DNA of 64,000 nt from Prochlorococcus marinus XMU1419 (GTDB taxonomy: Bacteria > Cyanobacteriota > Cyanobacteriia > PCC-6307 > Cyanobiaceae). Made by a program: the position numbers and the translations under genes. The stretch spans positions 248,001-312,000 of the forward strand of contig NZ_JAAORO010000001.1 in assembly GCF_017695955.1 (NCBI RefSeq). The letters run 5' to 3'. Below, one piece after another: positions 1 to 8,740 of the stretch. Below the pieces are notes generated by a model, which was not told where the DNA came from, did no database searches, and worked only from the letters and a program-made list of their open reading frames with translations. The stretch's first letter is position 1, and every line of letters starts with the position of its first letter.

Positions 1-376
1 TGGCGATAGATTTAGCTTCGTAACTTAAATTGGGGGCTAATAATTCAATTAATAAACTGGAATTAAAGAAAATCAATATAGCTAAACCTATTAATAATAT
101 TGAAAGCTTTATGCTTACTTGAGTTAAAACAATCCCTCCATTTTTTTTGTTAAGGGGAGTAAGAACTGCAACGACTGCATTATGTAATGGACCATTAATC
201 CCTCCAATAATTATTAGTAAAAAACCAGGAATTATATAGGCATAATTAAATGCGTCGTATGTTACCCCAACTCCAAAAGCAGCAGCTATAAATATTTGTC
301 TTATACATCCAGCTAATTTACTAAGACTAGTACCAAACGAAATTGAAAAAACATTATTTTTTAAAAATGAATGCAT
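1..376 (-). CDS. murJ: MurJ/MviN-like lipid II flippase, N-terminal part
   Basis: Partial gene running off the left edge; only the first 125 codons are present. The protein starts MHSFLKNNVFSISFGTSLSK and continues with hydrophobic helices and the segment KLAGCIRQIFIAAAFGVG, which matches the first transmembrane hairpin of MurJ/MviN (the family pattern is SR-x-LGFVRD-x-x-IA-x-x-FG). The family flips lipid-linked peptidoglycan precursors across the inner membrane. An in-frame TTG at 415 is an alternative start, but the ATG at 376 gives the usual short N-terminus. It is divergent from sfsA with about 70 bp between the starts, so both promoters must lie in that gap. Function is inferred from family resemblance of the N-terminus only. 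Confidence 0.8.
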   Translation of the reverse strand, partial: MHSFLKNNVFSISFGTSLSKLAGCIRQIFIAAAFGVGVTYDAFNYAYIIPGFLLIIIGGINGPLHNAVVAVLTPLNKKNGGIVLTQVSIKLSILLIGLAILIFFNSSLLIELLAPNLSYEAKSIA

Positions 377-447
377 TTGGATTTGTCTAAATTTTTCAAG
401 AAGTTTAAGTTTCAATTATATTTGATTTTTAACTAACGACATATTTT

Positions 448-1188
448 ATGAATGATCGGATAATTGAATTTGATCCATTAATTGAAGGGGTTTTAATTAA
501 AAGGTATAAAAGATTTCTGGCAGATATAAAATTAGAGAGTGGAGAGGTAGTTACTGCTCATTGTGCTAATACAGGCCCAATGAAGGGACTTTTAAGTGAG
601 GGAGCAAAAGTAAGAATAAGTGTTTCCTCTTCTCCAAAAAGAAAATTACCTTTTACTTGGGAACAGATATGTGTTTTAGATGCAAAAAATGGTGAGGTTT
701 GGGTGGGAATTAATACTTTATTTGCAAATAAGTTAATCAAAAAGGTTATTCAGAAAAATTTGCTAAACCAAATAATTGGAGAAATAGAGACAATTAAATC
801 TGAAGTACCTTATGGAAAAGGTAAAAAAAGCAGGATTGACTTTTTTTTAACTCCAAAATCTTCAAATCCTGATAAACGTAACATTTACATAGAGGTTAAA
901 AATACGACATGGATTAGAGAAAATGTAGCTCTATTCCCAGATACAGTAACGAAAAGAGGTCAAAAACACCTAATGGAATTAAAGGAATTAATTCCTGAAA
1001 GTAAAAGTGTTTTAGTACCTTGTATTACAAGAAAAGATGCTTGTTTTTTTGCCCCTGGAGATGAAGCAGATCCCTTGTACGGCAATCTTTTTAGAGAATC
1101 TTCAAGTGCAGGAATGATAACTATTCCATGTTCCTTTGAATTTCATAAAGACCACGTATCATGGAATGGAATTAAACCTCTAAAGTAA
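448..1188 (+). CDS. sfsA: Sugar fermentation stimulation protein SfsA
   Basis: Full-length SfsA-family protein of 246 residues, the family's usual size. Diagnostic segments are [11 protein letters not shown] near residue 39, the EVKNTTW nuclease-like core near 149 and [13 protein letters not shown] near 163. The family has an N-terminal OB-like DNA-binding part and a C-terminal PD-(D/E)XK-like nuclease fold. E. coli SfsA was named from maltose gene expression, and its role in cyanobacteria is unknown. The gene stands alone between murJ (divergent) and amt, whose own regulated promoter lies in the following 180 bp. The ATG at 448 is the only start that fits the family N-terminus ([19 protein letters not shown]). 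Confidence 0.92.
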   Translation: MNDRIIEFDPLIEGVLIKRYKRFLADIKLESGEVVTAHCANTGPMKGLLSEGAKVRISVSSSPKRKLPFTWEQICVLDAKNGEVWVGINTLFANKLIKKVIQKNLLNQIIGEIETIKSEVPYGKGKKSRIDFFLTPKSSNPDKRNIYIEVKNTTWIRENVALFPDTVTKRGQKHLMELKELIPESKSVLVPCITRKDACFFAPGDEADPLYGNLFRESSSAGMITIPCSFEFHKDHVSWNGIKPLK

Positions 1189-1271
1189 CCGAAAAACTTG
1201 ATATTCAGGAATCCAAAAAAAATGATTTTTAAATTTAACAAATATTTTTTTATGGTGCAACTATAAAAATG

Positions 1272-1314
1272 GTATCAACAACTACTAGACACAGATAAGT
1301 TTTTTGAATAAATT
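1272..1314 (+). promoter_or_regulatory. NtcA-activated promoter of amt
   Basis: A perfect NtcA box, GTA-N8-TAC, lies at 1272-1285. It is followed after 23 bp by TAAATT (1309-1314), a TAN3T -10 element. This is exactly the class-II NtcA promoter layout (box replacing the -35, 22-23 bp upstream of the -10). The transcription start is expected near 1320, giving a leader of about 48 nt before the amt ATG at 1369. The sites are read directly; NtcA control is inferred from the known consensus and from the role of NtcA in ammonium transport in cyanobacteria. Confidence 0.85.
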
Positions 1315-1327
1315 TAAATTTGAAAGG

Positions 1328-1349
1328 AAACAGCACAAACTGTTTTTTT
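1328..1349 (+). other. Hairpin plus U-tract in the amt leader
   Basis: AAACAG (1328-1333) pairs with CTGTTT (1340-1345) across a 6-nt loop and is followed by four more T residues. It lies close to the predicted start of the amt transcript and 20 nt before the start codon. It could be a weak attenuator-like element or a 5' stability hairpin; the stem has only two G-C pairs. Confidence 0.35.
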
Positions 1350-1368
1350 GCAGATCTAATTTTTTTTT

Positions 1369-2829
1369 ATGACCACTGCTTTGCAAACGCCTCAAAGGCG
1401 CTCTAGGTCCAAACTTCAAGACGCAAGCCTTGTTAATGGACCTATGCTCCTTTTGAGGAGTATTCGAGGATTTAGTTCAAACCGCTCTATGTTGTGGCTT
1501 GCAACTGTTCCCTTAGCTTTGTTTGGTTTAGGTATTTTTAATCTTTCAGCTCACGCAGCTGATTTACCTGAGTTGAATGCAGCTTTTCTTGCTAACAATT
1601 TATGGCTTTTGATCGCTACTATTCTAGTGATCTTTATGAACGCCGGTTTCGCTATGGTTGAGGCAGGTATGTGCCGTTCTAAGAACGCTGTAAACATCCT
1701 TGCTAAAAACCTATTCGTATTTGCTCTAGCTGTAACTTCTTATTGGTTTATCGGCTATTCATTAATGTACGGAGGAAGTGTTGCTGACGGATGGCTTTAT
1801 TTTGGAGGCTTATTTTTTGATCCAACAGTTACTGCAGATATGGTAACTGATGCTGGATTAGTCCCAACTGTTGATTTCTTGTTCCAGTCTGCATTCGCAG
1901 GAACTGCGGCAACTATCGTTTCCGGTCTTGTTGCTGAAAGAGTTAAATTTGGAGAATTTGTTGTTTTTGCGATTGTATTAACTGCATTTATTTATCCAAT
2001 TGCTGGTAGCTGGAAATGGAATGGTGGCTGGCTTGATTCTCTAGGTTTTGTTGATTTTGCTGGTTCTTCAATTGTTCACTCAGTTGGAGCATGGGCAGGT
2101 CTTGTAGGAGCTATGCTTCTTGGACCAAGAATTGGCAAATACTCTGATGGAAAACCACAGGCTATGCCAGGACATAATATGGCTATTGCCACTTTGGGTG
2201 CATTAGTTCTATGGATAGGTTGGTATGGTTTTAACCCCGGTTCTCAACTTGCCATGGACCAATGGGTTCCTTATGTTGCTGTAACAACTACTTTGGCAGC
2301 AGCAGCTGGCGCTATTGGAGCAACTATTGTTTCAACATTAACTTCTGGTAAGCCTGACCTTACAATGATTATTAACGGAATCCTTGCAGGATTAGTTAGT
2401 ATCACTGCTGGTTGTGGCGATATGACACTTGCTGGTGCCTGGTTTGCAGGACTAGTTGGTGGAATTATCGTTGTATTCTCTGTAGCAGCCCTTGATGCTG
2501 CTGAGATCGATGATCCTGTAGGTGCATTCTCTGTTCACGGAGTTTGTGGTGTATGGGGTACTGTAGTAATCGGTCTATGGGGTACAGCCGTTCAAGGAGA
2601 TGGAGCAGGTATGGGATTGTTTAATGGTGGAGGTATTAGCCTTCTCTTAATTCAAGCTCTTGGTGCTGCAGCTTATGCTATCTGGACACTAGTTACTTGC
2701 TGGATCGCTTGGTCTGTAATCGGTGGATTATTCGGAGGAATCCGAGTATCTGAAGAGGAAGAGACTCAAGGCCTTGATATTGGAGAGCATGGTATGGAAG
2801 CATATCCAGACTTTGCATCTGCTAAATAA
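1369..2829 (+). CDS. amt: Ammonium/methylammonium transporter Amt
   Basis: Amt/Rh-family channel of 486 residues that takes up ammonium across the plasma membrane. There is a roughly 60-residue N-terminal extension ending in a hydrophobic signal-like stretch with AHA-A near residue 63, then eleven transmembrane helices. The pore twin histidines are seen as H237 (SIVHSVGAWAGL) and H390 (FSVHGVCGVWGT), and the family motif FMNAGFAMVEAGMCRSKNAV is near residue 90. The gene is monocistronic: an NtcA-type promoter lies upstream and a strong terminator downstream. Codon use is richer in preferred codons than in the neighbours, consistent with high expression under nitrogen stress (inference). Confidence 0.96.
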   Translation: MTTALQTPQRRSRSKLQDASLVNGPMLLLRSIRGFSSNRSMLWLATVPLALFGLGIFNLSAHAADLPELNAAFLANNLWLLIATILVIFMNAGFAMVEAGMCRSKNAVNILAKNLFVFALAVTSYWFIGYSLMYGGSVADGWLYFGGLFFDPTVTADMVTDAGLVPTVDFLFQSAFAGTAATIVSGLVAERVKFGEFVVFAIVLTAFIYPIAGSWKWNGGWLDSLGFVDFAGSSIVHSVGAWAGLVGAMLLGPRIGKYSDGKPQAMPGHNMAIATLGALVLWIGWYGFNPGSQLAMDQWVPYVAVTTTLAAAAGAIGATIVSTLTSGKPDLTMIINGILAGLVSITAGCGDMTLAGAWFAGLVGGIIVVFSVAALDAAEIDDPVGAFSVHGVCGVWGTVVIGLWGTAVQGDGAGMGLFNGGGISLLLIQALGAAAYAIWTLVTCWIAWSVIGGLFGGIRVSEEEETQGLDIGEHGMEAYPDFASAK

Positions 2830-2850
2830 TCTAATTCAAAATTGATTCTA

Positions 2851-2884
2851 GAAACCTGACATATGTCAGGTTTCTTTTTTTTTA
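2851..2884 (+). terminator. Intrinsic terminator of amt
   Basis: A perfect 24-bp palindrome (2851-2874, arms GAAACCTGACAT and ATGTCAGGTTTC) is followed by a run of ten T residues. It is one of the clearest rho-independent terminators in the window and isolates amt from ispH. Confidence 0.93.
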
Positions 2885-2918
2885 CAAAAAATTATTTAAA
2901 ATGTTGTACTATCAAAAG

Positions 2919-4115
2919 ATGGATACACAAGCTTTTAGAAGGTCTCTTCATCATTCTGATAGATATAATAGAAGGGGCTTCGATTCTCCAACAAAAAGGG
3001 CTCAAGCGTTAGAAGCAGCTTATCAAAGTGATTTGATAAGTTCTATAAGAGATAATGGTTTTACTTTCACTAAAGGCAGACTTAATATCAAGTTAGCTCA
3101 AGCATTTGGGTTTTGTTGGGGTGTTGAAAGAGCTGTAGCAATGGCTTATGAAACAAGAAGACATTACCCTAATGAGAATATTTGGATAACAAACGAAATA
3201 ATTCATAATCCCTCTGTTAATGATCATTTAAGAAAAATGAATGTAAAATTCATTTCAGCTAGAAATGGAATTAAAGATTTTTCGTCAGTTTCTAATGGGG
3301 ATGTAGTTATACTGCCTGCTTTCGGAGCCACTGTTCAAGAGATGAAACTCCTTCATGAGAAAGGTTGTCATATCATTGATACAACTTGTCCTTGGGTTTC
3401 TAAGGTTTGGCATACCGTCGAGAAACATAAAAAACATGTTTTTACATCAATTATTCATGGAAAATTTAAGCATGAAGAAACCCTTGCTACTAGTTCTTTC
3501 GCAGGTAAATATTTAGTTGTACTTGATTTAGAAGAAGCAAATTATGTATCTGAATATATTATGGGTAGAGGTAATAGAAATGAATTTATGAATAAATTTG
3601 CTAAAGCTTGTTCTAATGGATTTGATCCCGATCAAGATTTAGATAGAGTCGGAGTTGCTAACCAGACGACTATGCTTAAAAGTGAGACCGAAGAAATTGG
3701 AAAAGTTTTTGAAAGAACAATGTTAAAAAAATTTGGACCAGAAAAATTAAATAGCCACTTCTTAGCTTTTAATACTATTTGTGATGCAACTGAAGAAAGA
3801 CAAGATGCAATGTTCTCTTTGGTTGATGAAGACCTTGATATTCTTGTCGTTATAGGAGGCTTCAATTCTTCAAATACTACTCACTTACAAGAAATAGCAA
3901 TTACTAAAAATATTTCTTCTTTTCACATAGATACCCCAGAGAGGATATCAGTTAAAGAAAACTCAATTTTACATAAGCCACTAGGATCAGATTTAGAACT
4001 TAAAAATAATTTTTTACCTAGTGGAAAAATTAATGTTGGAATTACTTCAGGTGCATCAACTCCTGATAGGGTTGTTGCAGATGTTATTGAGAAGTTAGTT
4101 GATATTACTTCTTGA
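2919..4115 (+). CDS. ispH: 4-hydroxy-3-methylbut-2-enyl diphosphate reductase IspH (LytB)
   Basis: Last enzyme of the MEP isoprenoid pathway; it makes IPP and DMAPP using a [4Fe-4S] cluster and ferredoxin. The protein has 398 residues, the long plant/cyanobacterial form with a roughly 60-residue N-terminal extension ([20 protein letters not shown]). The three cluster cysteines are visible: C66 ([10 protein letters not shown]), C157 ([11 protein letters not shown]) and C288 ([11 protein letters not shown]). I chose the ATG at 2919 over the in-frame ATG at 2901 because the cyanobacterial family starts with MDTQAFRR. Isoprenoids made here feed chlorophyll phytyl tails and carotenoids. Confidence 0.95.
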   Translation: MDTQAFRRSLHHSDRYNRRGFDSPTKRAQALEAAYQSDLISSIRDNGFTFTKGRLNIKLAQAFGFCWGVERAVAMAYETRRHYPNENIWITNEIIHNPSVNDHLRKMNVKFISARNGIKDFSSVSNGDVVILPAFGATVQEMKLLHEKGCHIIDTTCPWVSKVWHTVEKHKKHVFTSIIHGKFKHEETLATSSFAGKYLVVLDLEEANYVSEYIMGRGNRNEFMNKFAKACSNGFDPDQDLDRVGVANQTTMLKSETEEIGKVFERTMLKKFGPEKLNSHFLAFNTICDATEERQDAMFSLVDEDLDILVVIGGFNSSNTTHLQEIAITKNISSFHIDTPERISVKENSILHKPLGSDLELKNNFLPSGKINVGITSGASTPDRVVADVIEKLVDITS

Positions 4116-4219
4116 ATTTGTTATTTCATTTATAACATTACTGAGTTTTTTTAATTTATTAGCAAGATAGTTCCAAAATATCTACTTTATTAATTAGAAT
4201 AATAAAAAAATTATGAAGT

Positions 4220-4780
4220 ATGGAAGACAAATCACAAACTAATCAAGTTGAAACTGCAAATATGAATAGGACTAAAGCTCCCCAAAAAGTTGAAGTTGTT
4301 GTAGCTAATTCATCTTCAGGGTCAGAAGTAAATATACTTGGGGAATTATCAATTTTTGTTTTACGAATTGGTTTTTGTGCTTTGATGATTCATCATGGCT
4401 TAGAGAAACTTCAGGATCCTCAGGGTTTTGCTGAGTTTGTAGTTGGGAAGTACTTCCCATTTTTACCGGGTGATCCTGTTATTTGGACTTTTGGAGCGGC
4501 GATTACTCAATTAGTATGCCCAGTAGGCTTGGCTCTAGGGATATTTGCAAGACTTTCTTCTCTAGGGCTTTTCTCTACAATGGCATTTGCTGTTTATTTT
4601 CATCTCCTAGATACTGGACTAGAAGGTTTTCCCATTGCAGTCGTTGAGGGCCATAATTATGCATTCGAATTATCTTTCATATACGGGGCGATTTCTCTAT
4701 ACTTTTTGTGTGCTGGTCCAGGAAGGCTCTCTTTATTTAGAAAGACTAACAAAATTACTTATTATCCAAAATCAACTTAA
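4220..4780 (+). CDS. DoxX family membrane protein
   Basis: 186 residues. A polar N-terminus of about 40 residues is followed by four hydrophobic segments (about 44-62, 88-110, 113-133 and 147-166). The stretch LRIGFCALMIHHGLEKL is typical of DoxX, and the fold matches small DoxX/TQO-like membrane proteins. DoxX members are linked to quinone-dependent oxidation or redox stress complexes, but the role in cyanobacteria is not established. The gene is convergent with purH, and the two stop codons are separated by a single base. An alternative start at M15 is possible. Confidence 0.8.
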   Translation: MEDKSQTNQVETANMNRTKAPQKVEVVVANSSSGSEVNILGELSIFVLRIGFCALMIHHGLEKLQDPQGFAEFVVGKYFPFLPGDPVIWTFGAAITQLVCPVGLALGIFARLSSLGLFSTMAFAVYFHLLDTGLEGFPIAVVEGHNYAFELSFIYGAISLYFLCAGPGRLSLFRKTNKITYYPKST

Positions 4781-4781
4781 T

Positions 4782-6335
4782 TTAATGCAAAAAGTGCCTT
4801 TTTTGTGTGAATATCATTGAGATTCCTTTCGAATCACACATATCAATACTTTCTTGGTCTCTGAGACTTCCACCAGGTTGGACAATAGCTTTTATACCAT
4901 ACTTATTTGCGAGTTCGACAGTATCTGCAAAAGGAAAAAAACCATCGCTTGCTAAGACTGCATCTGAACATAAACTTCCAGCAGCTTTTAATGCAATTTT
5001 TGCAGCTCCAACTCTATTCATTTGTCCAGCTCCAATACCAATAGTTGTTTGGTTTTTTGCAATAACAATCGCATTTGATTTCACGTGTTTACAGATTTTC
5101 CATGCAAAATTTAGATCTAAATTCATTTGATTACTAGGATTTTTCTTAGTTACGGAAATCCAATTTTCAGTTTTTTCTTCACTATTATCAGTATCTTGAA
5201 CTAGTAATCCTCCCATTATTGATTTAGTAGAATTTTGATTCTTCTTTGGGAGTTGATCTTTTGAAAACTTCAATATTCTTAAATTCTTTTTAACTTTTAA
5301 AATTTCTAAAGCTTCTTCATCAAAAGATGGAGCAACAACACACTCTAAGAAAATATCTTTGAGGTGAATTGCGGTATCACTATCAACATTTGAATTAAAA
5401 GCAACTATTCCTCCAAATGCACTAACAGAGTCGCATTCCAAAGCATTCAAAAATGATTTGGAAGCTGAATTACTTATAGAGGCACCACAAGGATTATTGT
5501 GTTTTAAAATAACAGAGGCAAACATGTCTGTTGTAAGTTCATCTTTTTCTGTATAGCCAAATTCTAAAACTGTTGAAAGTGCCGACTCTAGATCTAATAG
5601 ATTGTTATAACTTAAATCTTTTCCTTGTAATTGTTCTGCTGCATTCCATCCAATGTCACTTAAACCATACCAGAAAGCTTTTTGATGTGGATTCTCCCCA
5701 TATCTTAAGGTTTTGATTAGTGGATAAGATTCAATATATTTGGAAGGTTGTAAATCTCTTTCTTTTCTTATCCAATTAGATATTGCAGTGTCATAGTCTG
5801 CTGTATGTTGAAAAGCTTCAAAGGCTAATTTTGCTTTATATGAGTCTTTCAATTCACCTTTTTTACTTTCTTCAAGAAAATTTTGATATTGACTAGGATC
5901 TACTAAAACGGAAACGTCCTTATGATTTTTAGCTGCAGAACGAATCATTGATGGTCCTCCAATATCTATATTTTCAATGCTATCTTCCCATTTAGATCCC
6001 TGCGCTACAGTTTTTTTAAAAGGATATAAATTAACAACTACTAAGTCAATTAATTTTAGGTCGTTATCTTCTATATCTCTTTTATGTTCTTCATCAATTC
6101 TTTTGGCTAATATCCCTCCATGTATTTTTGGATGTAATGTTTTAACTCTTCCTCCAAGTATTTCTGGCGAATTAGTAAAATCTGCCACTTTAATAACTGG
6201 AATATTTGCCTCTATAAGATGTTTGGCAGTGCCTCCACTTGATAGAATTTTATAATTGAATTTTCCTACCAATTCCTTACAAAATGGGATTATATCTTTT
6301 TTATCAGAGACACTTACTAAAGCTAATGGCGACAT
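4782..6335 (-). CDS. purH: Bifunctional AICAR transformylase/IMP cyclohydrolase PurH
   Basis: 517 residues, full length for the family; it catalyses the last two steps of de novo IMP synthesis. The N-terminal MGS-like IMP cyclohydrolase domain covers about residues 1-195 (ALVSVSDKKDI, SSGGTAKHL, GGRVKTLHPKIHGGIL). The C-terminal AICAR formyltransferase domain carries the KHNNPCGAS catalytic motif near residue 275 and ends with FPFADTVELANKYGIKAIVQ and PGGS. It starts 33 bp from the divergent esterase gene, so the promoters of both overlap. Confidence 0.97.
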   Translation of the reverse strand: MSPLALVSVSDKKDIIPFCKELVGKFNYKILSSGGTAKHLIEANIPVIKVADFTNSPEILGGRVKTLHPKIHGGILAKRIDEEHKRDIEDNDLKLIDLVVVNLYPFKKTVAQGSKWEDSIENIDIGGPSMIRSAAKNHKDVSVLVDPSQYQNFLEESKKGELKDSYKAKLAFEAFQHTADYDTAISNWIRKERDLQPSKYIESYPLIKTLRYGENPHQKAFWYGLSDIGWNAAEQLQGKDLSYNNLLDLESALSTVLEFGYTEKDELTTDMFASVILKHNNPCGASISNSASKSFLNALECDSVSAFGGIVAFNSNVDSDTAIHLKDIFLECVVAPSFDEEALEILKVKKNLRILKFSKDQLPKKNQNSTKSIMGGLLVQDTDNSEEKTENWISVTKKNPSNQMNLDLNFAWKICKHVKSNAIVIAKNQTTIGIGAGQMNRVGAAKIALKAAGSLCSDAVLASDGFFPFADTVELANKYGIKAIVQPGGSLRDQESIDMCDSKGISMIFTQKRHFLH

Positions 6336-6368
6336 TATTGGAAAGTTTACTTACTTAAGAATATAAAC

Positions 6369-6986
6369 ATGAAATACGACATTGATCATGAATTTGTCTC
6401 GATTACCTCTCAAACTGCAACTCATAGAATTATTTTGTTACATGGTTGGGGGGCCGATTCAGATGACCTTTTAAGATTTGGAAAGGATATTAGAGAAAAA
6501 ATATATCTTGATTTTGAGGTAATTTCTTTAAGAGCTCCTGGATTACATCCAAGTGGTCAGGGAAGACAGTGGTATGGATTATATCCACATGATTGGAATG
6601 AAGCTGAGGTTGAGGTGAATAAACTTTTAGTTACATTAAAAAAATTTGATACTGATCGGATTCCATTAAAAAAAACAATTTTGTTGGGGTTCTCTCAGGG
6701 GGCGGCAATGGCAATTGATGCAGGATTTAAATTAAATTTTGGATTAATTGTTGCTTGTAGTGGTTATCCTCATCCCAACTGGTTCCCAGGAGAAAAATGC
6801 TCACCATTAATTGTTAGTCATGGTTTATTTGATGACGTTGTGCCTATAGATGCTTCAAGGATTATTTATGAAAAAGTGAAAAATAAGTCTTCTGAATTAT
6901 GTGAATTATTAGAATTCGATGGATTTCATCAAATCGATTCCAATTTAATTGACTTTATCAGTTCAAATATAAGTAATATTTTTTAA
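6369..6986 (+). CDS. Alpha/beta hydrolase, phospholipase/carboxylesterase family
   Basis: 205 residues of the small carboxylesterase fold. The nucleophile elbow is GFSQGAA with S109, an acidic residue lies in the LFDDVVP turn near 155, and the histidine is H187 (DGFHQID). The N-terminal LLHGWGADSDDL supplies the oxyanion-hole HGWG. It resembles bacterial carboxylesterases and acyl-protein-thioesterase-like proteins; the natural substrate is unknown. Its last four bases overlap the 3' end of the convergent DUF3155 gene. Confidence 0.85.
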   Translation: MKYDIDHEFVSITSQTATHRIILLHGWGADSDDLLRFGKDIREKIYLDFEVISLRAPGLHPSGQGRQWYGLYPHDWNEAEVEVNKLLVTLKKFDTDRIPLKKTILLGFSQGAAMAIDAGFKLNFGLIVACSGYPHPNWFPGEKCSPLIVSHGLFDDVVPIDASRIIYEKVKNKSSELCELLEFDGFHQIDSNLIDFISSNISNIF

Positions 6987-7351
6987 ACAAAAGCATATTC
7001 GTATTCTTCAATCTCTTCCCAATCATCTGCAGTAAGTTCTAGACCTTCAAATATTTTTTCTTCTCCAATTCCTTCAACTACAACTTTTAATGATGGAAAT
7101 AAAAAATGATTTTCTTCAGCATATTGGGCACTAAATAGGCCTTTTTCACCCCAGAAAAACCTATCTGTAGTATGTTCATTTCTTCGAACGTTAAAAACTG
7201 AAGGAGCAGATAATTCATTTTCAGCTATGAATCTTCTTGCTGCTGTAACTGGTTTATGTTTGCCAGTTTCGATATGATAAATAGGTACATGTGCCATTAC
7301 TCTTTGGCCAGCCAATCTTCTTCTGCTGATTCTTTTTCTTTTTTTTGACAT
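6983..7351 (-). CDS. DUF3155 family protein (cyanobacterial conserved)
   Basis: 122 residues, a cyanobacterium-specific family of unknown function. It has a very basic N-terminus (SKKRKRISRRRLAGQRVMAH), then the conserved core KPVTAARRFI, RNEHTTDRFFWGEKGLFSAQY and EENHFLFPSL, and an acidic C-terminal tail. The charge split suggests a nucleic-acid or ribosome contact, but that is only inference. It is convergent with the esterase gene (4-bp overlap) and divergent from the histidine kinase across 252 bp. Confidence 0.8.
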   Translation of the reverse strand: MSKKRKRISRRRLAGQRVMAHVPIYHIETGKHKPVTAARRFIAENELSAPSVFNVRRNEHTTDRFFWGEKGLFSAQYAEENHFLFPSLKVVVEGIGEEKIFEGLELTADDWEEIEEYEYAFV

Positions 7352-7474
7352 TGATTGGTACTCCTGAAATTATTAATGAGATTAGTCTTATTTATTTTTA
7401 CTAATCTTATATATGTGATTTTAAATTCACTTCAAATTACATAGAGGACCCATCAACCTCTGATGTAGCTTAAT

Positions 7475-7494
7475 ATATGATTAAATAATCATAT
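7475..7494. repeat. AT-rich inverted repeat between divergent genes
   Basis: ATATGATTA (7475-7483) and TAATCATAT (7486-7494) form a perfect 9-bp dyad with a 2-bp spacer in the 252-bp gap between the DUF3155 gene and the histidine kinase. A second small hairpin, AGAGG/CCTCT, lies near 7443-7460. The dyad could be an operator, but in DNA this AT-rich such repeats arise readily by chance. Confidence 0.35.
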
Positions 7495-7603
7495 TTAAGG
7501 CTGGCTAAAGTCAGACCTCTTTATATATCTTAATACTTTTTTCATATTTTACAAGCCCTTTTTCAAGTTTTTTTTAAAAAAATTTCTCAAAATTTCATTA
7601 ATT

Positions 7604-8740
7604 ATGAATCTTTCAAAAAAATTTGAAGAATTAATATTAAAACAGCTAGAGAGTTTTGGTTGCTCAATGGGAGTGACTAATTTAGTGATGTATCTTGCTT
7701 CAGCTAAGCAAGGAACTAAAGCATCATTTGAGATGATTGGTCAATGGCCGCAAATTGATAGGCTACTTACATCAATAGAAGATGATCCTTCACTAAAAGT
7801 TTCGTCGCCTAATAGAAGATGGTACCCGCTTCAAGAAAACGATATTCTACTTGGTGTCCTAAGGGTAGAAACTGATTTGAAAGGGGGGAATTGGCCAGTA
7901 TCTCTTGATTCTAGGTTAAAAGCGCTTTCAATATCTTTAGCTAAATGCGTCTCTATCGAATTAGAACGTCAAAATAAAAATGAAGAAATCAATTATTTAA
8001 AAAATCAAGTCAATGTCATAATCCATCAATTAAGGAATCCATTGGCAGCTATTAGGACATATGCAAAATTACTAATAAAAAGACTTGGTTCAGATGATGA
8101 TTCTATTGAAATAGTCGAACGCATGATAATAGAGCAAAAACAAATTAATCAATATATGGATTCTTTTGCACAATTAAATTCACCCATTCAACTTCCTCTG
8201 GGAATTGGAGAGGAAAGATTATTATTACCACCAAATTTAGATAATAAAAAGGTAATAACTGTTCAAAGTTTATTGAGGCCAATATTAGAAAGGGGTAAAG
8301 CTAATGCGGACTTAGAGAATAGAGATTGGACTGAACCTTCTCTTTGGCCAAATTGGACTATTTCGCCAATAAAGGCAAAATATGCTGTAATTGCTGAAAT
8401 TGTGGCCAATTTATTAGAAAATGCATTTAAATATGCTCAAAAAGATGCCGAAATTGGACTTGCAATTACGAGTAATGGACTTTGTATATTTGATGATGGT
8501 AAAAAAATATTCAAAAATGAAAACGAGAAAATTTTTGAAAAAGGTTTTAGAGGATCTGCCGCTAAAAAGAAGGACGGCACTGGTGTGGGACTATTTTTGG
8601 CGAGGAAATTAGCAAAACAAATTGGAGGAGATTTGAGATTGCTGGAAAATAACTCGATTGATAATACTGAGATATCAAAAAATCTTAAGAAGAAAAATAT
8701 TTTCTATTTAGAACTACCTATAAAAGAATTGCATGCATAA
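7604..8740 (+). CDS. Sensor histidine kinase with GAF-like N-terminus
   Basis: 378 residues with no transmembrane helix, so a soluble sensor. Residues 1-125 form a GAF-like region with a single early cysteine (FGCSMGV). A short helix leads to the HisKA H-box IIHQLRNPLAA with phospho-acceptor H141. The HATPase domain has an N-box VANLLENAFKYA (N269, N273) and a GTGVGLFLARKL G-box near residue 328. Picocyanobacteria keep very few such kinases. The architecture resembles Hik2/CSK, the GAF-containing kinase tied to photosynthetic redox signalling, but that assignment is tentative. No response regulator is adjacent. Its 3' end overlaps the convergent cobS by 23 bp. Confidence 0.87.
   Translation: MNLSKKFEELILKQLESFGCSMGVTNLVMYLASAKQGTKASFEMIGQWPQIDRLLTSIEDDPSLKVSSPNRRWYPLQENDILLGVLRVETDLKGGNWPVSLDSRLKALSISLAKCVSIELERQNKNEEINYLKNQVNVIIHQLRNPLAAIRTYAKLLIKRLGSDDDSIEIVERMIIEQKQINQYMDSFAQLNSPIQLPLGIGEERLLLPPNLDNKKVITVQSLLRPILERGKANADLENRDWTEPSLWPNWTISPIKAKYAVIAEIVANLLENAFKYAQKDAEIGLAITSNGLCIFDDGKKIFKNENEKIFEKGFRGSAAKKKDGTGVGLFLARKLAKQIGGDLRLLENNSIDNTEISKNLKKKNIFYLELPIKELHA

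Noticed and set aside
4807-5130. 107-codon plus-strand ORF
   Set aside because: Antisense shadow of purH.
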